Below, in pieces: positions 35,226 to 43,642 of a stretch of DNA of 64,000 nucleotides. The translations under genes were made by a program, and so were the position numbers. This stretch comes from Streptomyces sp. AC1-42W (GTDB lineage: Bacteria > Actinomycetota > Actinomycetes > Streptomycetales > Streptomycetaceae). The number at the start of each line of letters is the position of its first letter. Position 1 is the first letter of the stretch. The notes below the pieces were generated by a model that was not told where the DNA came from, made no database searches, and saw only the letters and a program-made list of their open reading frames with translations. The stretch spans positions 2,046,001 to 2,110,000 of the forward strand of contig NZ_QKWY01000002.1 in NCBI RefSeq assembly GCF_003248355.1. Reading direction: 5' to 3'.

Positions 35226-35666
35226 GTGGCAGTCAAGATCAAGCTGAAGCGTCTGGGCAAGATCCGTTCGCCTCACTACCGCATCGTCGTCGCCGACTCC
35301 CGTACCCGCCGTGACGGCCGGGCCATCGAGGAGATCGGCCTGTACCACCCGGTGCAGAACCCGTCGCGCATCGAGGTCAACTCGGAGCGCGCGCAGTACT
35401 GGCTGTCCGTCGGCGCCCAGCCGACCGAGCCGGTCCTCGCGATCCTGAAGCTCACCGGCGACTGGCAGGCGCACAAGGGCCTCCCGGCCCCCGCGCCGCT
35501 GCTGCAGCCGGAGCCCAAGGCCGACAAGCGCGCCCTGTTCGACGCCCTCTCCGCCGACGGCGAGGAGTCGAAGGGCGAGGCCATCACGCCGAAGGCGAAG
35601 AAGGCCGACAAGAAGGCGGACGAGGCTGCTGACGCTGCCGCCTCCGCCGAGTCGACCGAGGCCTGA
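35226..35666 (+). CDS. rpsP: 30S ribosomal protein S16
   Basis: 146 residues. The S16 core MAVKIKLKRLGKIRSPHYRI and IEEIGLYHPVQNP occupies the first 90 residues. The remaining 55 are a Lys/Ala/Glu-rich tail found in actinobacterial S16. GTG 35226 follows AGGAGACA. It opens the rpsP-KH-rimM-trmD-rplS block for ribosome assembly. A 157-nt leader precedes it and contains CACAAT (35084-35089), a possible -10 box. Confidence 0.96.
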   Translation: MAVKIKLKRLGKIRSPHYRIVVADSRTRRDGRAIEEIGLYHPVQNPSRIEVNSERAQYWLSVGAQPTEPVLAILKLTGDWQAHKGLPAPAPLLQPEPKADKRALFDALSADGEESKGEAITPKAKKADKKADEAADAAASAESTEA

Positions 35667-35668
35667 GC

Positions 35669-35908
35669 ATGCTCGAGGAGGCTCTCGAGCACCTCGTGAA
35701 AGGCATCGTCGACAACCCCGACGACGTGCAGGTCGCCTCGCGCAACCTGCGTCGCGGCCGTGTGCTGGAGGTCCGGGTCCACCCCGATGACCTCGGCAAG
35801 GTGATCGGCCGCAACGGCCGCACCGCACGCGCGCTGCGCACCGTCGTGGGCGCCATCGGCGGCCGTGGTATCCGCGTCGACCTCGTCGATGTGGACCAGG
35901 TCCGCTGA
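35669..35908 (+). CDS. khpA: KH-domain RNA-binding protein (KhpA family)
   Basis: 79 residues with a single type II KH domain. The GxxG loop reads VIGRNGRTARALR, and VEVRVHPDDLGK precedes it. KhpA works with KhpB/Jag as an RNA-binding pair in Gram-positive bacteria. The gene begins 2 nt after rpsP, so the two are translationally linked. Confidence 0.93.
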   Translation: MLEEALEHLVKGIVDNPDDVQVASRNLRRGRVLEVRVHPDDLGKVIGRNGRTARALRTVVGAIGGRGIRVDLVDVDQVR

Positions 35909-35987
35909 CAGAAGTTGAACACCGGCACGGGCCGGGGAGGGCCAAGCGCCCACCCCGGCCCGTCGTCGTACGACAGGAGAGACACAG

Positions 35988-36557
35988 GTGCAGTTGGTAG
36001 TCGCACGGATCGGTCGCGCCCACGGCATCAAGGGCGAGGTCACCGTCGAGGTCCGTACGGACGAGCCGGAGCTGCGGCTCGGCCCCGGAGCCGTACTGGC
36101 CACCGAGCCGGCCGCGGCCGGACCGCTGACGATCGAGACCGGCCGGGTGCACAGCGGCAGGCTGCTGCTGCGCTTCGAGGGCGTGAAGGACCGTACGGCC
36201 GCCGAGGCGCTGCGCAACACCCTGCTGATCGCCGAGGTCGACCCGGCGGAGCTCCCGGAGGACCCGGAGGAGTTCTACGACCACCAGCTGATGGACCTGG
36301 ACGTCGTCCTCGCGGACGGCACCGGGATCGGCCGGATCACGGAGATCACGCATCTGCCGTCCCAGGACCTCCTCATCGTGGAGCGGCCGGACGGCAGCGA
36401 GGTGATGATCCCGTTCGTCGAGGAGATCGTCACCGAGATCGATCTGGACGAGCAGCGCGCGGTGATCACCCCGCCGCCCGGCCTGATCGACGCGAGCGAG
36501 GCGGTCGTGGCCTCCTCCCGCGAGGAGGGCACCGGGGCGAAGGGCGGGGACGCCTGA
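35988..36557 (+). CDS. rimM: 16S rRNA processing protein RimM
   Basis: 189 residues. It assists 30S head assembly by binding S19. LVVARIGRAHGIKGEVTVEVRTDEPE opens the N-terminal domain (shown by ARIGRAHGIKGEV), and the PRC-barrel part has YDHQLMDLDVVLADG, DLLIVERPDGSEVMIPFVEE and PPGLID. GTG 35988 follows AGGAGA. It overlaps trmD by one nt. Confidence 0.95.
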   Translation: MQLVVARIGRAHGIKGEVTVEVRTDEPELRLGPGAVLATEPAAAGPLTIETGRVHSGRLLLRFEGVKDRTAAEALRNTLLIAEVDPAELPEDPEEFYDHQLMDLDVVLADGTGIGRITEITHLPSQDLLIVERPDGSEVMIPFVEEIVTEIDLDEQRAVITPPPGLIDASEAVVASSREEGTGAKGGDA

Positions 36558-37378
36558 TGCGCCTCGACGTCGTCACGATCTTCCCCGAGTACCTGGAACC
36601 GCTCAACGTCTCCCTGGTCGGCAAGGCCCGCGCGGCCGGCCGCCTCGACGTGCGGGTGCACGACCTGCGCTCCTGGACGTACGACCGCCACAACACCGTC
36701 GACGACACCCCGTACGGCGGCGGCCCCGGCATGGTCATGAAGACCGATCCGTGGGGCGACGCGCTGGACGAGGTCCTGGCGGACGGCTACGAGACGGGGG
36801 CGCACGACCCGGTCCTCGTGGTGCCGACGCCGAGCGGCCGGCCGTTCACCCAGGAACTCGCCGTCGAACTCTCCGAGCGGCCCTGGCTGGTCTTCACCCC
36901 GGCCCGCTACGAGGGCATCGACCGGCGGGTGACCGAGGAGTACGCCACCCGGATGCGGGTGGTCGAGGTGTCCATCGGCGACTACGTGCTGGCCGGCGGG
37001 GAGGCCGCCGTGCTGGTGATCACCGAGGCGGTGGCCCGGCTGCTGCCCGGCGTGCTCGGCAACGCCGCCTCCCACCGGGACGACTCCTTCGCCCCCGGCG
37101 CGATGGCCGACCTGCTGGAGGGGCCCGTCTACACCAAGCCGCCCGAGTGGCGCGGCCGGTCCGTCCCCGAGGTGCTGCTCAGCGGCCACCACGGGCGGAT
37201 CGCGCGCTGGCGGCGGGACGAGGCGCTGCGCCGTACCGCCGCGTACCGGCCCGATCTGATCGAGCGGTGCGAGGCGTCCGGCTTCGACAAGAAGGACCGC
37301 GAGATGCTCTCCATCCTCGGCTGGTCCCCGGAACCGGGTGGCCGATTTTGGCGCAGGCCCGAGGCCGTGGAAGAATAG
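36557..37378 (+). CDS. trmD: tRNA (guanine(37)-N(1))-methyltransferase
   Basis: 273 residues. It methylates G37 of tRNAs to prevent frameshifting. It opens MRLDVVTIFPEYLEPLN; DDTPYGGGPGMVMK, the trefoil-knot SAM site around RYEGIDRRV and EVSIGDYVLAGGEAAVLVI, and the C-terminal SGFDKKDREML region are present. The ATG overlaps the rimM stop (TGATG). Confidence 0.97.
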   Translation: MRLDVVTIFPEYLEPLNVSLVGKARAAGRLDVRVHDLRSWTYDRHNTVDDTPYGGGPGMVMKTDPWGDALDEVLADGYETGAHDPVLVVPTPSGRPFTQELAVELSERPWLVFTPARYEGIDRRVTEEYATRMRVVEVSIGDYVLAGGEAAVLVITEAVARLLPGVLGNAASHRDDSFAPGAMADLLEGPVYTKPPEWRGRSVPEVLLSGHHGRIARWRRDEALRRTAAYRPDLIERCEASGFDKKDREMLSILGWSPEPGGRFWRRPEAVEE

Positions 37379-37506
37379 GCCGCTGCTGTCCGTCCGGCGT
37401 GCGCCCCTGCCACAGGGGGACACGACGCCCGTCCGACGCGACCGGCCCCTAGCATTCATCACTCTCCCGTCGATGACCTGTGGCATCGGCGAAGAAAGCA
37501 GACAAC

Positions 37507-37857
37507 ATGGCTTCCCTGCTCGACGACGTCAATGCCGCGTCGCTGCGTACCGACATCCCGGCGTTCCGCCCCGGTGACACCGTCAACGTTCACGTCCGCG
37601 TGATCGAGGGCAACCGCTCCCGTGTCCAGCAGTTCAAGGGCATCGTCATCCGCCGCCAGGGCGCGGGCGTCAGCGAGACCTTCACGGTCCGCAAGGTCTC
37701 CTTCAGCGTCGGCGTCGAGCGCACCTTCCCGGTGCACAGCCCGATCTTCGAGAAGATCGAGCTCGTGACCCGCGGTGACGTCCGTCGCGCCAAGCTGTAC
37801 TTCCTCCGTGAGCTGCGCGGCAAGGCCGCGAAGATCAAGGAGAAGCGCGACCGCTGA
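37507..37857 (+). CDS. rplS: 50S ribosomal protein L19
   Basis: 116 residues. The family core is DIPAFRPGDTVNVHVRVIEG, RVQQFKGIVIRRQGAG and RRAKLYFLRELRGKAAKIKE. ATG 37507 gives the family length; a GTG at 37480 would add nine residues. GAAGAAAG lies upstream. It ends the ribosomal block and is followed 45 nt later by the signal peptidase cluster, as in other streptomycetes. Confidence 0.96.
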   Translation: MASLLDDVNAASLRTDIPAFRPGDTVNVHVRVIEGNRSRVQQFKGIVIRRQGAGVSETFTVRKVSFSVGVERTFPVHSPIFEKIELVTRGDVRRAKLYFLRELRGKAAKIKEKRDR

Positions 37858-37902
37858 GCTGACTGCCTGGTCCACAGGGTGTCCGGTTAAGCTCTGGCCC
37901 CG

Positions 37903-38685
37903 ATGGACACGCAAGCAGAACTCCAGGAGCGCGACCGCTCCTCCGCACCCGATCCGGGTCCGGGGGAGGGGTCGCGCTCTTCGCGTGCCCGGAACCGGAT
38001 CGCCGCCGTGCTGTCCCGGCGGCTGTCCTGGCGGGGGACCTTCGCGCTCGGCGCCGTCTGCGCGGTGTTCGTGCTTCTGTTCAGCGGTTTCGTGGTGCAG
38101 CCCTTCCTGATCCCCAGCGCCTCGATGGAGCCGACGCTCCGGGTGGGCGACCGGGTGCTCGTGAACAAGCTGGCGTACCGCTTCGGCGACGAGCCCCGGC
38201 GCGGCGATGTGATCGTCTTCGACGGCACCGGCTCCTTCGTGCGCGAGGGCGCCGCGCAGAACCCGGTCGTCGCGCTGCTGCACGGGGCCGCGGCATCGCT
38301 CGGGCTGGCGCAGCCCGCCGAGACCGACTTCGTGAAGCGGGTGGTGGGCGTCGGCGGCGACCGGGTGGTCTGCTGCGACGCGCGGGGCCGGATCGAGGTG
38401 AACGGCCGGCCGGTGGCGGAGGACTACCTCTTCCCCGGTGACGCGGCCTCGAAGGTCCCGTTCGACATCGTGGTGGCGGACGGCGCGCTCTGGGTGATGG
38501 GCGACCACCGCAGCCGCTCCCGCGACTCCCGCGACCACCTGGGGTCGCCGGGCGGCGGCGTGGTGCCGGTGGACCGGGTGATCGGGCGGGTCGACTGGTT
38601 CGGCTGGCCGCTCGGGCGGATCGGCTCGCTGCCGGGCACCGCCGCCTTCGACTCCGTACCGGCGCCCGGCCCGGGCCATGGGTAG
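37903..38685 (+). CDS. sipW: Type I signal peptidase 1 of 5 (SipW-like)
   Basis: 260 residues, matching the length known for SipW of S. lividans. It removes signal peptides from exported proteins on the outer face of the membrane. One N-terminal membrane segment (TFALGAVCAVFVLLFSGF) leads to the catalytic Ser 74 in PSASMEPTL and the catalytic Lys 145 in FVKRVVGVGGD; GDHRSRSRDSR is the C-terminal box. It lacks a C-terminal membrane segment, unlike its neighbours. It overlaps the next gene by 8 nt. Confidence 0.93.
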   Translation: MDTQAELQERDRSSAPDPGPGEGSRSSRARNRIAAVLSRRLSWRGTFALGAVCAVFVLLFSGFVVQPFLIPSASMEPTLRVGDRVLVNKLAYRFGDEPRRGDVIVFDGTGSFVREGAAQNPVVALLHGAAASLGLAQPAETDFVKRVVGVGGDRVVCCDARGRIEVNGRPVAEDYLFPGDAASKVPFDIVVADGALWVMGDHRSRSRDSRDHLGSPGGGVVPVDRVIGRVDWFGWPLGRIGSLPGTAAFDSVPAPGPGHG

Positions 38686-39748
38686 CCGGGGGCGCCGCGC
38701 CGCGCCCACCGCCGTGCGTGGGGCGCCGTCGGAGGAGGATGCCGCGCGCTCCCTGCCGACCCGGGCCGAGCGGCGCAAGCTGGCCCGCAAGGTGAAGCGC
38801 AGGCGCCGCCGGTCGGCGGTGCGGGAGATTCCGCTCCTGATCACGGTGGCGCTGCTGATCGCGCTCTTCATGAAGACGTTCCTGGTGCAGGCGTTCGTGA
38901 TCCCGTCCGGATCGATGGAGCAGACCATCCGCATCGGCGACCGGGTGCTCGTGGACAAGCTGACGCCGTGGCTCGGGTCCAAGCCGCAGCGCGGCGACGT
39001 CGTGGTGTTCCGCAATCCGTCCGACTGGCCGCCGCCGAACCCGGTGGGCGAGGAGGACCCGCCGCCGGTCGGCGTCAAGCAGCTGAAGCAGCTGCTCACC
39101 TTCGCGGGGCTGCTCCCCTCGGACGACGAGCAGGATCTGATCAAGCGCGTGGTGGCCGTGGGCGGTGACACGGTGCGATGCTGCGCGGCGGACGGCAGGA
39201 TCACCGTCAACGGCGTGGCGGTGGACGAACCCTATGTTTTTCCCGGCGATTCCCCTTCCACCATCAAATTCGAGGTAAAGGTTCCGCCGGGCCGTCTCTT
39301 CGTCATGGGGGACCATCGTTCGAACTCCGCCGATTCACGGTTCCACCTGGACCGGACGGCGGACGGCACGATCTCCGAGGACTCGGTCGTGGGGCGGGCG
39401 AAGTGGATCGTCTGGCCCTTCGGGCACTGGGCGGGACTGGCGCAGCGCTCGGCGTTCTCCGCGGTCCCGGACGCGCGCGCCGGTTCGGCGGCGGCCTCGG
39501 GACCGTCGAATAGTGTGTCCGAGGAATCCAACCGATTGATCCGACTCCCGACCCCTGCGGAACTCCCGCTCGTTATGGGAGTGGTGGGCCTGCATCGGCT
39601 AGGACGCAGGCGGTGGCACGGAATAAGGAGTGGATGTGGGGGATTTGGCGGTCGGCGCACGATCCGGACGCGACGAACCCGAGGACCGGCCGGGCAGCCA
39701 GGTGCCTTCCGAGCAGTCCGCCGGGGCGGCGGGGGAAGGGACGGCTGA
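38678..39748 (+). CDS. sipX: Type I signal peptidase 2 of 5 (SipX-like) with extended C-terminus
   Basis: 356 residues. Very basic N-terminus (KLARKVKRRRRRSAVR), membrane segment, catalytic Ser 79 in PSGSMEQTI, Lys 156 in LIKRVVAVGGD and box GDHRSNSADSR. A second hydrophobic stretch (LPLVMGVVGLHRL) lies near residue 305. The last 37 codons are Arg/Gly-rich and overlap the start of the next gene by 113 nt. I recall SipX of S. lividans as about 320 residues, so this tail looks like a read-on past a lost stop. Confidence 0.9.
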   Translation: MGSRGRRAAPTAVRGAPSEEDAARSLPTRAERRKLARKVKRRRRRSAVREIPLLITVALLIALFMKTFLVQAFVIPSGSMEQTIRIGDRVLVDKLTPWLGSKPQRGDVVVFRNPSDWPPPNPVGEEDPPPVGVKQLKQLLTFAGLLPSDDEQDLIKRVVAVGGDTVRCCAADGRITVNGVAVDEPYVFPGDSPSTIKFEVKVPPGRLFVMGDHRSNSADSRFHLDRTADGTISEDSVVGRAKWIVWPFGHWAGLAQRSAFSAVPDARAGSAAASGPSNSVSEESNRLIRLPTPAELPLVMGVVGLHRLGRRRWHGIRSGCGGFGGRRTIRTRRTRGPAGQPGAFRAVRRGGGGRDG

Positions 39749-40592
39749 GGACGGGACGGCGGCGAGCGGGACGGAGAGCGACGACGGCGCGTCCGGCGAC
39801 GGCTCGTCCCGGAAGAAGAACCCCCGCCCGTTCTGGAAGGAGCTGCCGCTCCTCATCGGTGTCGCGCTGATTCTGGCGCTGCTGATCAAGACGTTCCTGG
39901 TGCAGGCGTTCTCGATCCCCTCGGACTCGATGCAGAACACGCTCCAGCGGGGCGACCGGGTCGTGGTGGACAAGCTGACGCCGTGGTTCGGGTCGGAGCC
40001 GGAGCGTGGCGAGGTCGTCGTCTTCCACGACCCGGGCGGCTGGCTGGAGGGCAGCCAGGCCCCCGAGCCGAACGCGGTCCAGAAGTTCCTCAGCTTCATC
40101 GGCCTGATGCCGTCCGCCGAGGAGAAGGACCTGATCAAGCGGGTCATCGGCGTCGGCGGTGACACGGTGGAGTGCAAGAAGGGCGGCCCGGTCACGGTCA
40201 ACGGCAAGGCGCTCGACGACAAGTCCTTCATCTTCGAGGGCAACAGCGCCTGCGACGACGAGCCGTTCGGCCCGATCAAGGTGCCCGAGGGCCGGATCTG
40301 GGTGATGGGCGACCACCGCCAGAACTCCCTGGACTCCCGCTACCACCAGAACCTGCCGGGCGGCGGCACGGTCTCCAACGACGAGGTGGTCGGCCGGGCC
40401 ATCGCCATCGTGTGGCCGGTCGGCCGCTGGGCGACCCTGCCGGTCCCCAAGACCTTCGACCAGCCGGGCATCGGCACCGCCGCCGCCGCGGCGCCGGGGG
40501 TGATGGGCCTCGCGGGCGCCGTGCCGCTGGTGCTGTGGCGCAGGCGGCGCCGGGCCGCGGCCGCCGCCGGCGCAGTGAGGAATGACGCGTGA
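39636..40592 (+). CDS. sipY: Type I signal peptidase 3 of 5 (SipY-like)
   Basis: 318 residues. An acidic Ser/Gly-rich cytoplasmic N-terminus is followed by the membrane segment LLIGVALILALLIKTFLVQA, catalytic Ser 98 in PSDSMQNTL, Lys 168 in LIKRVIGVGGD, box GDHRQNSLDSR and a C-terminal membrane segment (APGVMGLAGAVPLVLW). GTG 39636 is chosen because AAGGAG ends 5 nt before it; GTG 39630 overlaps that site. It is nearly identical over long stretches to the next gene. Confidence 0.92.
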   Translation: MGDLAVGARSGRDEPEDRPGSQVPSEQSAGAAGEGTAEDGTAASGTESDDGASGDGSSRKKNPRPFWKELPLLIGVALILALLIKTFLVQAFSIPSDSMQNTLQRGDRVVVDKLTPWFGSEPERGEVVVFHDPGGWLEGSQAPEPNAVQKFLSFIGLMPSAEEKDLIKRVIGVGGDTVECKKGGPVTVNGKALDDKSFIFEGNSACDDEPFGPIKVPEGRIWVMGDHRQNSLDSRYHQNLPGGGTVSNDEVVGRAIAIVWPVGRWATLPVPKTFDQPGIGTAAAAAPGVMGLAGAVPLVLWRRRRRAAAAAGAVRNDA

Positions 40593-41512
40593 GCGACGTG
40601 ACGGAAGACGGAGCACGGTCGGCCTCCGCGTCCGGGGACGGCGAGGGCACAGGTACGGACGGCGAGAACACCGGTACGGATGCCGAGGGCACCGGTACGG
40701 ATGCCGAGGGCACCGGTACGGACGGCGAGGACACCGGCAGCGGCGGCAGGAAGAAGAAGGCCCGTCCGTTCTGGAAGGAGCTGCCGCTCCTCATCGGCGT
40801 CGCGCTGGTCCTGGCGCTGCTGATCAAGACGTTCCTGGTGCAGGCGTTCTCGATCCCGTCCGACTCGATGCAGAACACGCTCCAGCGGGGCGACCGCGTC
40901 CTGGTGGACAAGCTGACGCCGTGGTTCGGGTCGGAGCCGGAGCGCGGCGAGGTCGTCGTCTTCCACGACCCGGACGGCTGGCTCAGGGGCGAACCGACCC
41001 CGAACCCCAACGCCGCGCAGAAGTTCCTGAGCTTCGTCGGGCTGATGCCGTCCGCCGAGGAGAAGGACCTGATCAAGCGGACGATCGCGGTCGGCGGCGA
41101 CACCGTGGAGTGCAAGAAGGGCGGCCCGGTCGAGGTCAACGGCAAGGCGCTCGACGAGCCGTACATCTTCCCCGGCAACAGCGCCTGCGACGACATGCCG
41201 TTCGGGCCGTTCAAGGTGCCCGACGGCAAGATCTGGGTCATGGGCGACCACCGCCAGGACTCGGCGGACTCCCGCTACCACACCGACGACGTCAACAAGG
41301 GCTTCGTGCCGGTGAGCCAGGTCGTGGGCCGGGCCATCGTCGTGGCGTGGCCGGTGGACCGCTGGTCGGTGCTGTCCGTCCCGGACACCTTCGACCAGCC
41401 GGGCATCAGCGCCGCCGTCGGGGCCGCACCCGGCGTGCTGGGCCTGGCGGGCGCGCTTCCGCTGGTCCTGCGGCGCAGGAGGAGGCTGACCGCCGGGCGT
41501 ACTGCCGGGTAG
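40589..41512 (+). CDS. Type I signal peptidase 4 of 5 (tandem copy of the SipY-like gene)
   Basis: 307 residues. The GTG overlaps the previous stop (GTGA). The first 50 residues contain a four-fold heptapeptide repeat of the type GTGTD(A/G)E. The rest copies its upstream neighbour: the membrane segment, catalytic Ser 93 in PSDSMQNTL, Lys 163 in LIKRTIAVGGD, box GDHRQDSADSR and a C-terminal membrane segment. S. lividans and S. coelicolor have four tandem genes, so this is an extra copy from duplication. Confidence 0.92.
   Translation: MSDVTEDGARSASASGDGEGTGTDGENTGTDAEGTGTDAEGTGTDGEDTGSGGRKKKARPFWKELPLLIGVALVLALLIKTFLVQAFSIPSDSMQNTLQRGDRVLVDKLTPWFGSEPERGEVVVFHDPDGWLRGEPTPNPNAAQKFLSFVGLMPSAEEKDLIKRTIAVGGDTVECKKGGPVEVNGKALDEPYIFPGNSACDDMPFGPFKVPDGKIWVMGDHRQDSADSRYHTDDVNKGFVPVSQVVGRAIVVAWPVDRWSVLSVPDTFDQPGISAAVGAAPGVLGLAGALPLVLRRRRRLTAGRTAG
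40646..40738 (+). repeat. 21-bp coding minisatellite, 4.4 copies
   Basis: Units start at 40646, 40667, 40688 and 40709, with a partial fifth unit. Each encodes a heptapeptide G/N-T-G-T-D-A/G-E in signal peptidase 4. Units differ at a few positions. It lies in the cytoplasmic N-terminal tail, where length changes are tolerated. Confidence 0.9.
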
Positions 41513-41546
41513 GGTGCCCAGGCGGATCAGCGATTGTCGATCTCCG

Positions 41547-42311
41547 ATGGGGGACGCCGGTATGGGTGCAACAGGTCGTAACGGTGACGGCCGCGGCCGT
41601 CTCGGCGCCAGAATCTCCGGGGCGGCCGTCGCCCTGGGCTGCGTGCTCTTCCTCGGCGGCTTCGTCTGGGGGGCGCTGGTCTACCGCCCCTACACGGTGC
41701 CCACCGGCTCGATGTCCCCCACGGTGAACGCGGGGGACAAGGTCCTCGCCCAGCGCGTGGACGGCGACGAGGTCCGGCGCGGTGACGTGGTGGTGTTCAC
41801 CGACCCGGAGTGGGGCGACCTGCCCATGGTGAAGCGGATCGTCGGGGTCGGCGGCGACAAGATCGTCTGCTGCGGCGAGGACGGCCGCCTCACGGTCAAC
41901 GGCATACCCGTGGACGAACCGTATCTGCGGTCGTCGGGCCGTGCCTCGGGCCGGGACTTCACCGCCGAGGTCCCCGAGGGCCGGCTCTTCCTCCTGGGCG
42001 ACGACCGCACGGTCTCCCTGGACTCGCGCGTGCATCTGGAGGACGCCGCGCACGGCACGGTCCCCCGCGACTCGGTGGAGGCCAGGATCGACGCGGTCGC
42101 CTGGCCGCTCGGCTCCATGATCGGCCGGCCCGAGGCGTTCGCCGCGCTGCCGGGCGGCATCTCGTCCGCCGGGCCGCTGAGGCTCCAGCTGACGGCCATG
42201 GGCGTGGGCGTGGTCCTGATCTTCGGCGGGGCGGTGTACGGCCCGCTCGCGGCCCGTGCCGCCCGGCCCCGGCGGAACGCGAAGCCCGGGGTGGCCGCCG
42301 GTGCCCGCTGA
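41547..42311 (+). CDS. sipZ: Type I signal peptidase 5 of 5 (SipZ-like)
   Basis: 254 residues. Membrane segment AVALGCVLFLGGFVWGALV, catalytic Ser 55 in PTGSMSPTV, Lys 96 in PMVKRIVGVGGD, box LGDDRTVSLDSR, and a C-terminal membrane segment (LTAMGVGVVLIFGGAVYG). It is the most divergent of the five. ATG 41547 is near the length I recall for SipZ (about 258); ATG 41562 has a better Shine-Dalgarno (GGGGGA) and is possible. It overlaps the Nudix gene, consistent with SipZ heading a second operon in S. lividans. Confidence 0.9.
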   Translation: MGDAGMGATGRNGDGRGRLGARISGAAVALGCVLFLGGFVWGALVYRPYTVPTGSMSPTVNAGDKVLAQRVDGDEVRRGDVVVFTDPEWGDLPMVKRIVGVGGDKIVCCGEDGRLTVNGIPVDEPYLRSSGRASGRDFTAEVPEGRLFLLGDDRTVSLDSRVHLEDAAHGTVPRDSVEARIDAVAWPLGSMIGRPEAFAALPGGISSAGPLRLQLTAMGVGVVLIFGGAVYGPLAARAARPRRNAKPGVAAGAR

Positions 42312-42789
42312 GATGCGCCGGGCCGCCCGCCTGGTGCTCCTCGACCCGGACGACCGCGTGCTGCTGATGCACGGCTTCGAACCGGAGGACCCGTCCCGCA
42401 CCTGGTGGTTCACCCCGGGCGGCGGCGTGGAGGACGGCGAGACCCTGGAGCGGGCCGCGCTGCGCGAGCTGGCCGAGGAGACCGGGATCACCGCCGTCGA
42501 ACTGGGTCCGGTGATCTGGCGGCGCCACTGCTCCTTCCCCTTCGACGGCCGGCGCTGGGAGCAGGACGAGTGGTACTTCCTGGCCCGTACGGCACAGACC
42601 GCCACGGACACCAGCGGCCACACATGGCTGGAACGCCGCAGTGTCACGGGGTTGAGGTGGTGGACCTCCGCCGAACTGTCGTCGGCCCGTGAGACGGTGT
42701 ACCCGACCGGGCTCGCCGACCTGCTCCGGAGGCTGCTCGACGAGGGTCCTCCGCGTACGCCGGTGGTCCTGGCCCCCGAAAGCGCCTGA
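42301..42789 (+). CDS. Nudix hydrolase
   Basis: 162 residues. The Nudix box is complete: GGGVEDGETLERAALRELAE followed by ETG (G-x5-E-x7-REUxEE). WWFTPGG precedes it. It cleaves a nucleoside diphosphate linked to an unknown group. GTG 42301 overlaps the signal peptidase 5 stop by 11 nt; ATG 42313 is the alternative. It is probably co-transcribed with sipZ. Confidence 0.9.
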   Translation: MPAEMRRAARLVLLDPDDRVLLMHGFEPEDPSRTWWFTPGGGVEDGETLERAALRELAEETGITAVELGPVIWRRHCSFPFDGRRWEQDEWYFLARTAQTATDTSGHTWLERRSVTGLRWWTSAELSSARETVYPTGLADLLRRLLDEGPPRTPVVLAPESA

Positions 42790-42852
42790 GCGGCCGGGGC
42801 GCCGGAGCCTGGCGCACAATGGGGAAACGCACGGCTGAAGGGGAACATGCCA

Positions 42853-43161
42853 ATGAGCGCCGAGGACCTCGAGAAGTACGAGACCGAGATGGAGCTGAAG
42901 CTCTACCGGGAGTACCGCGATGTCGTCGGTCTGTTCAAATACGTGATCGAGACCGAACGGCGCTTCTACCTCACCAACGACTACGAGATGCAGGTGCACT
43001 CGGTCCAGGGCGAGGTGTTCTTCGAGGTGTCCATGGCGGACGCCTGGGTCTGGGACATGTACCGGCCGGCCCGGTTCGTGAAGCAGGTACGCGTCCTCAC
43101 GTTCAAGGACGTCAACATCGAGGAGCTGAACAAGAGCGATCTCGAACTCCCGGGTGGCTGA
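42853..43161 (+). CDS. DUF2469 family protein
   Basis: 102 residues, very strongly conserved among actinobacteria: MSAEDLEKYETEMELKLYRE, YEMQVHSVQGEVFFE and DAWVWDMYRPARFVKQVR. Its function is unknown. ATG 42853 gives the usual start; ATG 42847 would add two residues. AAGGGGA lies at 42838. It precedes yraN-comM-dprA in the same direction. Confidence 0.9.
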   Translation: MSAEDLEKYETEMELKLYREYRDVVGLFKYVIETERRFYLTNDYEMQVHSVQGEVFFEVSMADAWVWDMYRPARFVKQVRVLTFKDVNIEELNKSDLELPGG

Positions 43162-43282
43162 GCCCTTCCGAGGGGGCCGGCCGCTTCCGGGTGGCTGAGT
43201 TTTCCACAATCGCCCGGCTGTCCACCAAGATCAACTGAAGTGGGGCGAACGCGTCAGAGTCGGTGCCGGAGGTGGTGCCGAG

Positions 43283-43642
43283 ATGAACGCACGGGGAGCT
43301 CTCGGGCGGTACGGCGAGGATCTGGCGGTACGGCTGCTGACCGAGGCCGGCATGTCCGTACTGGAACGGAACTGGCGTTGCCGCGCCGGTGAGATCGACA
43401 TCGTCGCGATGGACGGCGACGCGCTCGTGGTCTGCGAGGTGAAGACCCGCAGGACGGGCGCGTTCGAGCATCCGATGGCCGCGGTCGGCCCGGCCAAGGC
43501 CGACCGGCTGCGGCGGCTGGCCGCGCTCTGGCTGGAACGGCACGGCGGCCCGCCGCCCGGCGGAGTCCGCATCGACCTGGTCGGTGTGGTGCTCCCCGAG
43601 CGCGGCGCGCCCCTGGCCGAGCATGCGCGGGGGGTGGCCTGA
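43283..43642 (+). CDS. yraN: YraN family protein (UPF0102), nuclease-fold
   Basis: 119 residues. GRYGEDLAVRLLTEAGM, WRCRAGEIDIVAMDGDALVVCEVKTRR are the family motifs (a restriction-endonuclease-like core with E-x-D and E-V-K). Its function is unproven. The stop overlaps the comM start (TGATG). The order yraN-comM-dprA is common in bacteria and suggests a link to DNA processing. Confidence 0.93.
   Translation: MNARGALGRYGEDLAVRLLTEAGMSVLERNWRCRAGEIDIVAMDGDALVVCEVKTRRTGAFEHPMAAVGPAKADRLRRLAALWLERHGGPPPGGVRIDLVGVVLPERGAPLAEHARGVA

Noticed and set aside
43151..43199. 12-bp direct repeat CGGGTGGCTGAG around the DUF2469 stop
   Set aside because: Only two short copies 37 nt apart without further similarity; chance in GC-rich DNA is likely.
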